Source: Macrostomum hystrix (taxonomy: Eukaryota; Platyhelminthes; Macrostomidae). From it: a stretch of 64,000 nucleotides of DNA. The DNA is taken from assembly GCA_950097015.1 (NCBI GenBank), contig CATNEN010000001.1:12546001-12610000 (forward strand), in the 5' to 3' direction. Positions within the stretch are counted from its first letter, which is position 1. Each line of letters starts with the position of its first letter. A program made the position numbers and the translations under genes. The notes beneath the pieces are model-generated. The model was not told where the DNA came from. It saw only the letters and a list, made by a program, of their open reading frames with translations, and did not search any database. Positions 54,760 to 64,000 of this stretch are shown here, one piece after another.

Positions 54760-56490
54760 AAATTAAGTTTTTAGCAATATGTAAATCAAATGTCTGTCAC
54801 ATGAACTATTTACCTACACTTCATTGGCAAACTATATATTTTTGGAGTCTATAGGCATGTCAAGTAATACCATATTATAGGGCCACAAAATGGTCAAGTT
54901 AGAAAATCCAAAACTGTAACATGTCACCATTGCTATTAATAGGAAAAAGCATAAAAAATTCATGAAATACAATTTCGAATTCTTAACTTGAAAATTAGTT
55001 CTACTTTGAAACTTTTTCTTCAGGAATTATTTAGCATGGGCATGGTGAATTTTTTGGTCTTGGAACAGCTATTTAAGTATTCTATAGCTACCAGTGGGAC
55101 TGATATATTCATTTCCTTGAAGGTACTCTTAACAGGCCCTAGTCAAAACACATGCTGCACACATTTCACAAGCTTTGAGTTTTTTCAACTTTTAAAGAGG
55201 TAATCACAGTTTAATCATGGTTTTCAGTTTTTGCACTAAATATTGATACTAATACATTTTCCTCAAACATTTCCAGCCTGCCTTGCTTGCTGCCTGACTG
55301 TTCGCTTGTCAACATTATGGACTCTAATGGACGACTAGGTCTATGCTGTCAAACTGCCATTGTCTGGTTCTAGGCAAGCCTCAAGTTACTGCAATACTTT
55401 TGCTCTCAGAGCTAGCTACTGTCAGCCTGCAGCTCGACTCTTTGGACGAGCGTGTGAGTTAATATCTATAAAAATATTGATTGCTTTTGTGAAAGTTACA
55501 GTTCAATGTGAATTCAAATGCAATGGCCCTCATTTTTTATAAACAGGTGTTTTGGCCCTATATGGTCCCATTCTATTAATGCTACATGCTAATAACAATA
55601 ATTAAACGAGGACTCGATTCCATGTGATTCTCAGATTCTCCTCTCTATATCAGCCTCGAGGAGACATGCCCGCTATGGTCAGGCATTTTCCTTATATTTA
55701 ACACACTGACTTTGACAAATAGAGGCTGTTCCTGTTTCTAACTTTCAATTACATTCAAATTCTGCCGCTTTCCACAGTGCTTTTTTCATCTGCTCTCTCT
55801 CCCGATCTCTCCATCATTCCCCTTTTCTCCTGCGCCAGATGCAGAGTAAGAACGGCTAACAGTTGATACTACTCCTCATCTAGTAGTCTGTGTCGCAACT
55901 TTTCTGTATTGGTTTGACTGAAATATTCACTTCCTTGAAGGCACTCTTAACAGGTCATAGTCACAGGCCACAGGGCATGTTACATATTTCTCCGGGCTGC
56001 AGGTGTGGGTGCAGTGTGGGTGATTAAGAGTTGGACTATCTAAGATTTGACACCTTGATCTGAATGGCGTAGGCGAGGGGGTCATACTAGCTACTAGTAG
56101 CCGAACACTAGTAGTATGGGTTACCAGAAATCTGCCTAACACAGGGGAAATAGGAGAGCGTGCATTTGAATGGGAGAGGGTGGCCTATCCTCTGCATATA
56201 GGATAGGTGACGCTGTGACGATCTATGTGGCTGAGGGGTTGGAGCCCCATTACAATTACTCAACAGAATTCTGAGCACCAAAAATTAGCGAAAATTATCA
56301 GCATGAGCTTGCCGTGACACCCGAGACAGTAATGACCCCTGGAATGGATTTCTAGGCTATGTATGCCACTGTTTAGATCTGCATGAAAAGCTTGTTTAGC
56401 AGGCAGCATTAATGAGCTATTACTACTATAAATATTGATAGTAATATTTATAATACCAGCAATTTCCAACTATGTAGATTATTATACAGC
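54760..56490. other. No gene seen
   Basis: AT-rich, presumably including the promoter and 5' exon of the gene at 53.5-54.8 kb. A short near-duplicate (tgaatatttcacttccttgaaggcactcttaacag-type block) occurs near 55100 and 55920. Confidence 0.4.
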
Positions 56491-56493
56491 AGT

Positions 56494-56834
56494 AACAAAT
56501 ATGGATTGATTTTGACATGCCACAAACTCTTACAATACATTATTACAAATAGGAAAATATTAAACCGACATGGGTCAAATAACAAATATGGATTGATTTT
56601 GACATGCCACAAACTCTTACAATACATTATTACAAATAGGAAAATATTAAACCGACATGGGTCAAATAACAAATATGGATTGATTTTGACATGCCACAAA
56701 CTCTTACAATACATTATTACAAATACGAAAATATTAAACCGACATGGGTCAAATAACAAATATGGATTGATTTTGACATGCCACAAACTCTTACAATACA
56801 TTATTACAAATAGGAAAATATTAAACCGACATGG
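56494..56834. repeat. 87-bp tandem repeat, 4 copies
   Basis: Copies begin at 56494, 56581, 56668 and 56755 (aacaaatatggattgatttt) and are nearly identical, hence recent. The period is a multiple of three, so frames are open on both strands. Confidence 0.97.
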
Positions 56835-57159
56835 GCACCTAAACTTGGCTTACCTGTCAGTTCTTATTTGAGCTAATAAAAAAGGTTTCTATTTAACAAT
56901 TCTAGCTAGTATAGTATATAGAATTAGATTTGAAGTTTTGACTCGACGAGCTCTTTACTATTCGAGTTTTGGTGGGAAGAGGAAAAACAGCTCGTTCCCC
57001 TTTGTCCCCCGCTCAAATAGGGATGTATGGCACCATCGTCTAGTTCGTTCCCAAGTTCGCGTAAACAACCCCTCCCAGCCAACCACGCTTCATCATGGGG
57101 TTCCCACGCTTCACGTTCCCACAGGGAGCTCATGAGCTGCACTCGTCTAGCCGGACTCA

Positions 57160-57240
57160 TGGCACGGTGAGGTGACCTGGGCTAGCCGTCTAATTTTTAC
57201 CGTGAGCTGGGGCCGGCTAGTCCACGGCCGTTAGGTGCCC
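57160..57240. other. GC-rich block shared with 38715-38760
   Basis: gtgaggtgacctgggctagc here and gtgaggtgagctgggctagc at 38731 are near-identical, in otherwise different surroundings. This one directly precedes Helitron helicase sequence, and the other follows a Helitron-like 5' end. Confidence 0.55.
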
Positions 57241-57309
57241 AAGCAGCACTGAGACTGAGTGCGGTGAGTGCGGTGGCGTCCCAGTGCGCAGGGCTCTCCG
57301 GTCGATATT

Positions 57310-57969
57310 TCTCTCCAGCCAGCCTGGGATAGAAGAAGGAGAGAGGCTGGCGTTGACTGGCTGTCAGAGAGGGCAATTCTGTGTCCTAGAAATGATGCCG
57401 CCAACGAAATTAACTACCAACTGCTTCAGGAGTTGCCAGGTGCAGTTTTCACCTACAAGTCAATTGATACAACGTTGACTGATGACACCGCTGTGGAGTA
57501 TCCTGTTGAGTTTCTGAACTCTCTAGATCCTCCTGGAACTCCATCGCACAACTTGCAGCTGAAAGTTGGGGCACCAATTATGCTCCTCCGCAACCTGAAT
57601 GCGCCAAGGCTGTGTAACGGCACCAGACTGATAGTCAGGCGGCTCTTCCCACACGTGATTGAGGCCACGATAATGACTGGATCTGGCAGAGGAGAGTCTG
57701 TGTTCGTTCCCCGGATTCCAATTATCCCCACGGACCTGCCATTTCAGTTCAAGCGACTGCAGTTCCCTGTGAGAGTGTGCTTTGCGATGACTATTAACAA
57801 GGCTCAGGGACAGTCGCTGAAGGTGGCTGGCATCAACCTGGAGACTCCTTGCTTCTCGCATGGGCAGCTTTATGTCGCCTGCTCCCGTGTTGGAACTCCA
57901 GCTGGCCTATTCATTTTCGCACCAAGGGGAAGAACGAAGAATGTGGTGTATCCCCAGGCCTTGAGGTGA
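57310..57969 (+). mobile_element. Helitron Rep-helicase, C-terminal fragment
   Basis: About 220 codons open to a stop at 57969. The sequence matches the end of the PIF1-type helicase domain of Helitrons: ERAILCPRNDAANEINYQLL, YPVEFLNSLDPPGTPSHNL, GAPIMLLRNLN, RLCNGTRLIVRRL, then MTINKAQGQSLK and HGQLYVACSRVG, the last two being the conserved helicase motifs V and VI. The Rep nuclease, the Walker A part and upstream sequence are absent, so the copy is 5' truncated. The frame itself shows no stops. Confidence 0.88.
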
Positions 57970-58121
57970 CTCGCAAGCAATTAATAGAAAAGTAGTCACG
58001 AATTGACCTTGACCTGTCTAACTCTGAACTCTGAAACAGTTTAATTTTGTTTCTTTGACATTGTTATTGTTATGCCATGGCTATTTTCCTTATGTATACG
58101 CGTGTACATGCATACTGTATA

Positions 58122-58395
58122 CAGAGGCAGATTTAGGGGGGGGCGGGGGGGCAGTCGCCCCCCTAAATTTTAATCATGGGAATAAGATGCCCCCCATCAG
58201 GGGCGCCAGTCGCAGCACTGGCGCCCCTTTTCGGCCGCTGGCGCCCCTTTTTCAGCCGCTGGCTCCCGTTTTTCAGCCGCTGGCGCCCTTTCTTGGCTCC
58301 TGGCGCCCTTTTTCGGCTGCTGGCACCCCCTCTGTGATTCTCATGGCGCTCCCCTGACAGACCGCCCCAAAACAAAATTCCTGGATCTGCCACTG
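58122..58395. mobile_element. hAT-type MITE with internal 21-bp repeats
   Basis: Ends CAGAGGCAGATTTAG and (complement) CAGTGGCAGATCCAGG. Perfect 8-bp target duplication actgtata at 58114-58121 and 58396-58403. The interior (58200-58330) has about six degenerate units of ggcgcccctttttcagccgct. No coding. Confidence 0.87.
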
Positions 58396-58409
58396 ACTGT
58401 ATAGAGGAG

Positions 58410-59350
58410 TGGCTAAGAGACATGTTTCTAAAGAAGTAATCAAGAGGGGGCTGTTTGGACAAACTTTTCACTTATTTTTTACTTAAAACGCCCTTAAACA
58501 AACTCTTCACTTTTCATTAATGCAGTAAATAAATAAATGGTGACCTTCACTATAAAGTTAATACAGAGACCTGAATTGCTTTCTGCTTTGCTTTAAATTT
58601 CTGCCCCAAAAACAACGGGCAAAAAAAGCTTGTATTGGATAAATTAAGGAAGGTGCGAGATTTTGTTTTTGCCATGAAAAAAGAAGTCATTTTCAAACAA
58701 ATATAATTGAAAATATTAAAATTGAAATTTATTACGTCGTGTTTTATCTATTTTGTCAATTAAGTTGAGTGGCAACGGTTGTACTGACCTCTAACAGCCA
58801 AAGAACTGCAAGCTACAAAAAAATCAAACTCACAGTTTGAGCAGTTAATGGAAGCAACTAGGCAAGCTTAACATCATTCTTATCTCAAATACGCTACACA
58901 ATAAATTAATGTAAACAACTGTCATTGTTAGAAATTGACTTATTTTAAAAGGGAAAATTTGTCGAGAAAATTTCTCTGTCCCTCCGTGTCGTAGAGGCTA
59001 CTCTCGCATATACGAGTAACGGTTTGCTTTATTCCTGAACAATGCTACCTAAGAAAATTTTACTTTTCAAGTGCCAATAACATCCAACAGACGATAAGAG
59101 ACATATGCTCCCATTGGCAAAGTTTACAAGAGGTTTTTTTAAGTAAACATTTTTCATGGCTTCTGTTTCACAAGACATTAAAATGTCAAATTTAAAGATC
59201 TACTTCGAAACTACACGCCAAGGTTAATGAGTAGCTTACTATAATTAAAGTTTACTTTAACAAAAAGGCTTCAAATACTTTTTGTACTTCTGCGTATCAC
59301 AAAGTGTATATTTTTACTTAAGCGACAAGCTTTTTCGAGCATTATTCTAA
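58410..59350. other. No gene seen
   Basis: AT-rich with short frames only. Confidence 0.45.
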
Positions 59351-59360
59351 AAAAGCTTAC

Positions 59361-59777
59361 GATGAAACTGTTGTAATTCCTCGGTATGGTCGGCAATTCG
59401 CCAACGCGGTAGTAGGGGTTCGGGTACGGAACGCCCAAAGCTTGCCGGGGGTGGAGGGAGGGGAAGCAGCGACCCTCGAGGCGTCCAGACACTCCGAGGA
59501 GAGACGGGGTGGACTTGGAGCGTACCGACACTCGCTAAGCCCTGACTGAAGACTTTGACTGCGAGCGGGTAGCCACTCGACAGCCCCAGAGAGAGGTGGA
59601 TGATGGTCTGGAGGCGTACCGACACTTCGCAGACTCGAGGGAAGACTCTGGAGGAGAAGGATGATGATGAGCTTTTGACACTAGCAGAGGTCGGGCAGAG
59701 GAACAAGGTTTGAGCACGGACAAATAAATAACTCGTGAATGCTTTTCTTACCGGGAGGGATTGAACGTTGCACTCAT
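59361..59777 (-). CDS. Weak candidate for the 5' end of a spliced gene
   Basis: Exon 1 59777-59752 (MSATFNPS, donor GTAAGA) and exon 2 59647-59361 (acceptor TTCTCCTCCAG, donor GTAAGC) join in phase 2 with a frame open over all 287 nt. It reads VFPRVCEVSVRLQTIIHLSL, later LLPRWRIADHTEELQQFHR. Another frame of exon 2 contains NPYYRVGELPTIPRNYNSF but has a stop. The DNA has internal short repeats (gcgtaccgacactcg), so the open frame may be accidental. Later exons were not found. Confidence 0.3.
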
Positions 59778-60019
59778 GGCAAGTATTGTAGTTCAGGCTG
59801 CGTAGTTTATTATTGATCGTTCGCTTCTTACTCTTAAGTTCGCTCTAACTAAGGGCAACGTTCTTGCAATAGTAATCGGGAGGCGCGGGCTGGCCACGGG
59901 CAGCGCGCGCTAATAAATAACAGCCTGGGGTGGGGGCGAGGGCATAGGGCTGGACGGGGTAGGGCTAAGCCACGCAGGGCTGGGGTGGGGCAAACACAAG
60001 GCTGAGAGCAGAGAGAGAG

Positions 60020-60240
60020 AATGAGACCGGCTAGCCAATCAGAAGTCTCCTTGGCGAGAGGCCTGATTGGACTAGCGAGGACGGTGCATAGGTAGCGAGG
60101 ACGGGGCAGCCAATGGGCGAACGACAACCAACGATAAAGGAGGGTGGCCTAAGCCGGGGCCGGCCAGAACTGGGTTGAGCAGGTGGCCGGGGTGGAAGGG
60201 TTAGAGACGCAGGGGTCGGGGCAAGGTCACTGTGAGACGC
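60020..60240 (-). promoter_or_regulatory. CCAAT-rich region, candidate promoter or LTR
   Basis: Several CCAAT-type boxes on both strands (gccaatcagaa 60032, tgattgg 60063, gccaatgggcg 60111) lie in GC-rich DNA. The region runs from gtgagacgcagctcacaaca towards the candidate exon at 59.77 kb. It could be a gene promoter or a solo LTR; no second copy is present to decide. Confidence 0.35.
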
Positions 60241-60314
60241 AGCTCACAACAAAACTTCTAAAAATTATTTATTGTAAAAATCATGCTATTCTCCAAGACA
60301 AAGGTCTGCAACAT

Positions 60315-61216
60315 CTAGAACAGAAGCACTTCGCACAGGCTGAGGTGCAAACCGGTTAGTGACACAACACGGACCCGCTTCCCGAAGCCAGAGCAGTCCA
60401 GCGTCATGACCGAGAAGCTCACAGTCAAGTTCACCCTGGCGCACTCGACTCCGTCCAGCAGCAGCGCGAACTTGTTCAGCCTGTCGGCGCAACAGTCCTG
60501 CCTATTGTAAATTTGAACAGTCGAGATGCGAGCGACTTCAACGAGTTCCACCTCCCACCACTGATCGGCACCGAACAAGGTGTGCGTGCACGACCTCGCC
60601 GAGTAGTTCTGATTAGTGTTACCGTCCAAGGCTTTCGCGCAGAGTCCGTAGCTGTATGTTGAGCTCTGTGTGCAACCACTTACTCTTAGCTCTGAAGTGG
60701 GATAATAAATCACGGGGAGAATTTCTTTATTTTGTGTCGCGAAGAATGGATCTAGGTTTTATCGTTTGAAGCAACATTTGATCCGCTCTAGATAGGCCTA
60801 CTCGTACTTAGAATTTTATATTTTGATTAATATTCAAAATCTGCTTTCACTGAGTCCAGTAAACTGCTACGATTACTTGCGTTAATCTGCAGTTGAAAGG
60901 GCTTACCTCCCAATGACACTCTGTAGATGTTCCTTGGTTCCGGGCTGCTTAACCACAGCGATTCGTTGAGGAACGCCGAGGCATTGAACACGCGGCACTG
61001 AGAGACTTTTCGCAGCCAGTAGAAGCCATAGCAGAACCAGGACAGGGCCTTGCACTGCAGTGAGCACTGCAGCTTGCTGTCAACGCCTGCTACGGATCGG
61101 AAGTGGTCAGGAACCAGCCAGCTGTCCTGGTAAGTCAGAGAGAAGGCCTGCTTGTTCTGGCAGCTTCCGGAAACCGCTGTGGCCAAGGCAAGAAGCAATG
61201 CTGCCCTAATGGGCAT
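60315..61216 (-). CDS. Secreted PAN-like plus fucolectin-domain protein, paralog H
   Basis: Two exons, 61216-60907 and 60691-60315, phase 1 (donor GTAAGC, acceptor CCCACTTCAG), 228 residues. The start is the ATG at 61216 because it is followed at once by a signal peptide (MPIRAALLLALATAVSGSC); the upstream in-frame sequence is not signal-like. The PAN-like module reads KLQCSLQCKA, CYGFYWLRK, QCRVFNASAF and ends PRNIYRV. The fucolectin domain has DQWWEVEL, STVQIYN, RQDCCADRLNKF, CSGFGKRVRVV and LCEVLLF. The motif H-X26-R-X-D-X4-R is exact. It stops right at the end of the domain. It lies 30 kb from its relatives but on the same strand, and is closest to paralog F. Confidence 0.87.
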
Positions 61217-61639
61217 TGTAGAGTTTTTGGGACGTTTTTTCAAGTATCTCTCACTGCTACTATAATTTGATGCGCGGGTGAGCTTATATTTTAGTCTGGA
61301 CAACAATGAGTTGCTGATACGGGCTCCTATCTGGCTGTGACAAATGGACAAAACTCATTAATGAGCAAGGATGCTAGACAGATCACATGAACAATGCCCT
61401 GCGTACTGTCCATTAGTCTCCCTAGAGAATAGAAGAGAATAGCCACCTGATCGTTTAGCTCTTAAAGTTATTTTTTGCTGTGTAAACTATAGCTGCATAC
61501 TATACGAGACGAACTATAGACTATTTAATGCTCAGAATCGTTTTCAAAAGTCTTTATCCAAGCTTTTTAAATAGACAAACATGATTACTAGCCTTTCCTG
61601 GCTTAATAATCTGCAAACGAAACTTTTCTTCTGAACAAT

Positions 61640-61760
61640 ACTTTTGATAGAGAGATCGGGGGTTCGAATCTCAACTCAAAGAAGACTATTTGTGTCCTTG
61701 TGCAAGAGACATAATTTTCTAGTGCACCCATCTATAAATTTGGTACCGGAATCAGCTGGT
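61640..61760 (+). mobile_element. SINE family B fragment
   Basis: B box gggggttcgaatctc and the first part of the core (tttgtgtccttgtgcaagag) are present. The A box and 3' core are missing or degraded. Confidence 0.45.
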
Positions 61761-62009
61761 TTGAAAATGCCCAACTTGGAACTATACAACCCAACGGCTG
61801 AACAGCCTTTGGTAGTTCCGCACAATGGCTGCAGCTGTGTCACTGGCTGTAAAATTTTGAACAACAATTTACTACTCAAACTAGAAGTAGGGCCTGATGA
61901 TCATGATCAGCAGCTACGTATACCTATGTTTTACGGCTTTTACAGCCAGAGCCTACTGATCTCATTAAAATATTTTTACTGTTGTTTTAATAATTAATAT
62001 TTAATAATT

Positions 62010-62181
62010 GCTGGAGCGCTGTGGGCAATGGCAAATCATTTAGTGACAGTAGACCCACAGCCAGTGAAGAAGCGATTGCCCCCATTCCGTTGACTCCTGA
62101 GCACACACGGACACAGATACAGGCAGGCATGCTCACACAGGTGTGTACATCTGCCCTGACTTTCTCATCATCGTCAGGCAG
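62010..62181 (-). mobile_element. SINE family A, 3' half
   Basis: aaatcatttagtgacagtag, ctgactcctgagcacacacg and gtgtacatctgccctgactt match other copies. The tRNA head is absent. Confidence 0.8.
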
Positions 62182-62364
62182 TTTAAACTCGAAAAAGTCG
62201 AGAAACGAACGCTTGTGTATCTTATCGAAGTCAACTGTCCATGGTTTTTTAAGCAATCCCTTCCAATGGCTCTAGCCCGGCAGGCACTGGAGGGAATACC
62301 TGACCCGTGTAACTGTGGCTTCAACAATGACACCTGGCTGCGGCCCTGTGCGTTCTTCCACGGG

Positions 62365-62465
62365 CTTAAAGCCCGTGGCAGTAGTGGCGCCCCGTGGCAA
62401 TAGTGGCGCCCCGTGGCAGTAGTGGCGCCGTGTGGCAGTAGTGGCGCCCTGTGGCAGTAGTGGCG
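62365..62465. repeat. About 20-bp tandem repeat, 5 copies
   Basis: cgtggcagtagtggcgcccc with small variations. The unit resembles the ggcgcccc units of the hAT MITE at 58.2 kb only in composition. Confidence 0.85.
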
Positions 62466-62469
62466 TATC

Positions 62470-62900
62470 AATTGTTGTTTTACTTTTGTTTGCATCAATG
62501 CGGGTTGTAGCTTAGAATGTGGTTACACACCGTTGAACTGACAACTTGGCGGTCGGGGGCGACTGTCGGGACTTTCAATAAAAGCACCCGATCGGCTTCT
62601 CAAAGACGGCTGCATCTTTGTGTCCAAAATGCTGAAATCGAACTCCCCTGCGAGTGATTGGCAAAGAGTTTGTGGAGCTGACATATGGTTCTATGATGAA
62701 GTTTTGTGGGCAGAAAAAATATCCCAACATTGGTGGTTTTTTCTACCTGAAAACCGGACGAGAATCGGTGAATATCTTGACGATGATGATTTTTTGTGAT
62801 TATGGAATTATTATTACTTGATAATAACTAATGCATGCCAATAATCTTAAGCAAGCCAGTGGAACACATGCCGGGGATGTTCGAGCCGTATTTTGAACCC
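62470..62900. other. Unassigned sequence with a short open frame
   Basis: From about 62650 the plus strand reads RVIGKEFVELTYGSMMKF, CGQKKYPNIGG, FFYLKTGRESVN. It looks codon-like but I do not recognise it. Possibly a transposon or exon fragment. Confidence 0.25.
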
Positions 62901-62901
62901 G

Positions 62902-63327
62902 TTAAGTTTCATTCAGACCGAAAAAAATGTTGCCACCGCGAGCCAGAACACACGAGCCGCTCATGCAGGCAGAACCGCCGCCACCGCCAACGTGGCCCCA
63001 CTGAACCCCGGCGCCGCCGCCGCTGTAGCCACCGCCCGCGCCGCTGGCTGGATTGCCGCCGCCGCCGCCACCGCCGAAGCCGCCGTTGCCAGCGAGGTTG
63101 CCAGCGCCTGAGACGCCGTCCCGGCGTAACCAGAGCCCCCGCTCCCATCCTCCTTGCTGCGACGCTCAGCCAGCCCGCTCCGCAGCCGCCGTCTTTCTCA
63201 GCTCCATAAGTCCGTTCCGGCTGGTTCCAGCCTGCCAGCCCGTCAATACCTCCTTAGCCGGTGAAATACTCCTGACCAGAATAATCCATTGAGTTGCTGA
63301 AATTCTTTTGAGCTTCACCCGGTTGGC
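62902..63327 (-). pseudogene. Decayed glycine-rich exon, paralog J
   Basis: On the minus strand a splice acceptor (CACTCTTTGTAG) is followed by sequence like exon 4 of the glycine-rich genes: GQPGEAQKN, CGAGWLS, NLAGNGGFGGGGGGG, SGAGGGYSGGGAG, HVGGGGGSACMSGSC, ending in a stop at 62902. Following the homology requires at least two frame changes, and there is a TAA early on (after EYFTG). The final part, about 70 codons, is in one frame. No PAN or signal exon is seen before the window ends; a SINE lies immediately upstream. Confidence 0.7.
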
Positions 63328-63363
63328 CTACAAAGAGTGAGTTTAGACGTTCAAAAAAAATTG

Positions 63364-63622
63364 CAGCAGTGCTGTGGGCTATGGAACATCATTTGGTGAC
63401 AGTAGACCCGCAGCCAGCGAGGAGGCAATTCTGCCCGTTTTGCTGACTCCAAACACTCACACAGGTGTGTACATCTGCCCTGACCTTCTCATTGTCCGGC
63501 AGTGTACACTCTAGCAGTGCCTTGGGGGTTGACCTTTAAAGGCTTAAATTGCACGACGAGCCCCCAAAAACCCGATCTCCGCGTCAAATGAAAGTGGCCC
63601 CGCCGCGGAATCAGTGCCACGG
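63364..63622 (-). mobile_element. SINE family A
   Basis: gcagcagtgctgtgggctat, atcatttggtgacagtagac, gtgtacatctgccctgacct and attgcacgacgagccccc match the family. The head is truncated near cggaatcagtgcc. Confidence 0.82.
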
Positions 63623-63715
63623 TATGACCTTTTAAGGGCGCGGCTGTTTCTCACGTCACTGAGGCCCTGCAATTCAGTGCAGGTGATCACTACAAACATT
63701 TAAAAGGGCTCACAG

Positions 63716-64000
63716 TGGACACAATGGACTCACAGACAGTCAGGACACAATGGACTCACAGACAGTCAGGACACAATGGACTCACAGACAGTCAGGACAC
63801 AATGGACTCACAGACAGTCAGGACACAATGGACTCACAGACAGTCAAGACACAATGGACTCACAGACAGTCAAGACACAATGGACTCACAGACAGTCAAG
63901 ACACAATGGACTCACAGACAGTCAAGACACAATGGACTCACAGGCAGTCAAGACACAATGGACTCACAGACAGTCAGGACACAATGGACTCACAGACAGT
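63716..64000. repeat. 26-bp tandem array, runs off the right edge
   Basis: acaatggactcacagacagt plus caggac or caagac, about 11 copies, nearly identical. Confidence 0.97.

Overview
The window is eukaryotic nuclear DNA from an invertebrate animal. Genes are split by short GT-AG introns, secreted proteins have their own signal-peptide exons, and the sequence is full of tRNA-derived SINEs, DNA-transposon relics and very long minisatellites. The mix (FMRFamide-receptor-like GPCR, fucolectin-type lectins, ALK-like glycine-rich modules, Merlin, hAT, Helitron and SINE relics) fits a lophotrochozoan such as a flatworm, mollusc or annelid. No marker here fixes the phylum. Both window ends lie inside satellite arrays.

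Layout. 1-1.7 kb: 29-bp satellite. 1.8-3.6 kb (minus): class A peptide GPCR. 4.9-12.3 kb (plus): three tandem genes for secreted proteins made of signal peptide, PAN/apple-like module and glycine-rich module; the first is dead and the other two look intact. 12.5-14.8 kb: a mariner-like palindrome and a hAT element inflated by a 16-bp minisatellite. 15.7-16.7 kb (minus): an unrecognised spliced gene. 17.2-18.1 kb: foldback-like element. 18.7-20.8 kb: 24-bp satellite. 21.4-22.4 kb: a chimeric relic of the glycine-rich family and a 39-bp array. 23.5-30.2 kb (minus): four copies of a second secreted family (signal peptide, PAN-like module, fucolectin/F5-8C module), three apparently intact and one decayed. 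30.9-33.6 kb (minus): LINE ORF with reverse transcriptase and RNase H. 33.6-38.1 kb: two head-to-tail Helentron-like units filled with a 15-bp minisatellite. 38.1-50 kb: mostly repeats, with a Merlin relic. 50.2-51.3 kb and 53.5-54.8 kb (minus): two spliced genes I do not recognise. 57.2-58.4 kb: Helitron helicase tail and a hAT MITE. 59.4-60.2 kb (minus): weak spliced-gene candidate below a CCAAT-rich region. 60.3-61.2 kb (minus): a fifth lectin gene. 62.9-63.3 kb (minus): another decayed glycine-rich exon.

The most interesting content is the pair of secreted families. Both use a signal peptide followed by a cysteine-rich PAN/apple-like module, and every splice junction I could place in them is phase 1. 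Only the C-terminal binding module differs: ALK/LTK-type glycine-rich or fucolectin. The fucose-binding motif H-X26-R-X-D-X4-R is exact in three of four readable lectins. I read this as a modular set of secreted glycan-binding or matrix proteins (immunity, mucus, adhesion or venom). The function is inference; the exon structure is read from the sequence.
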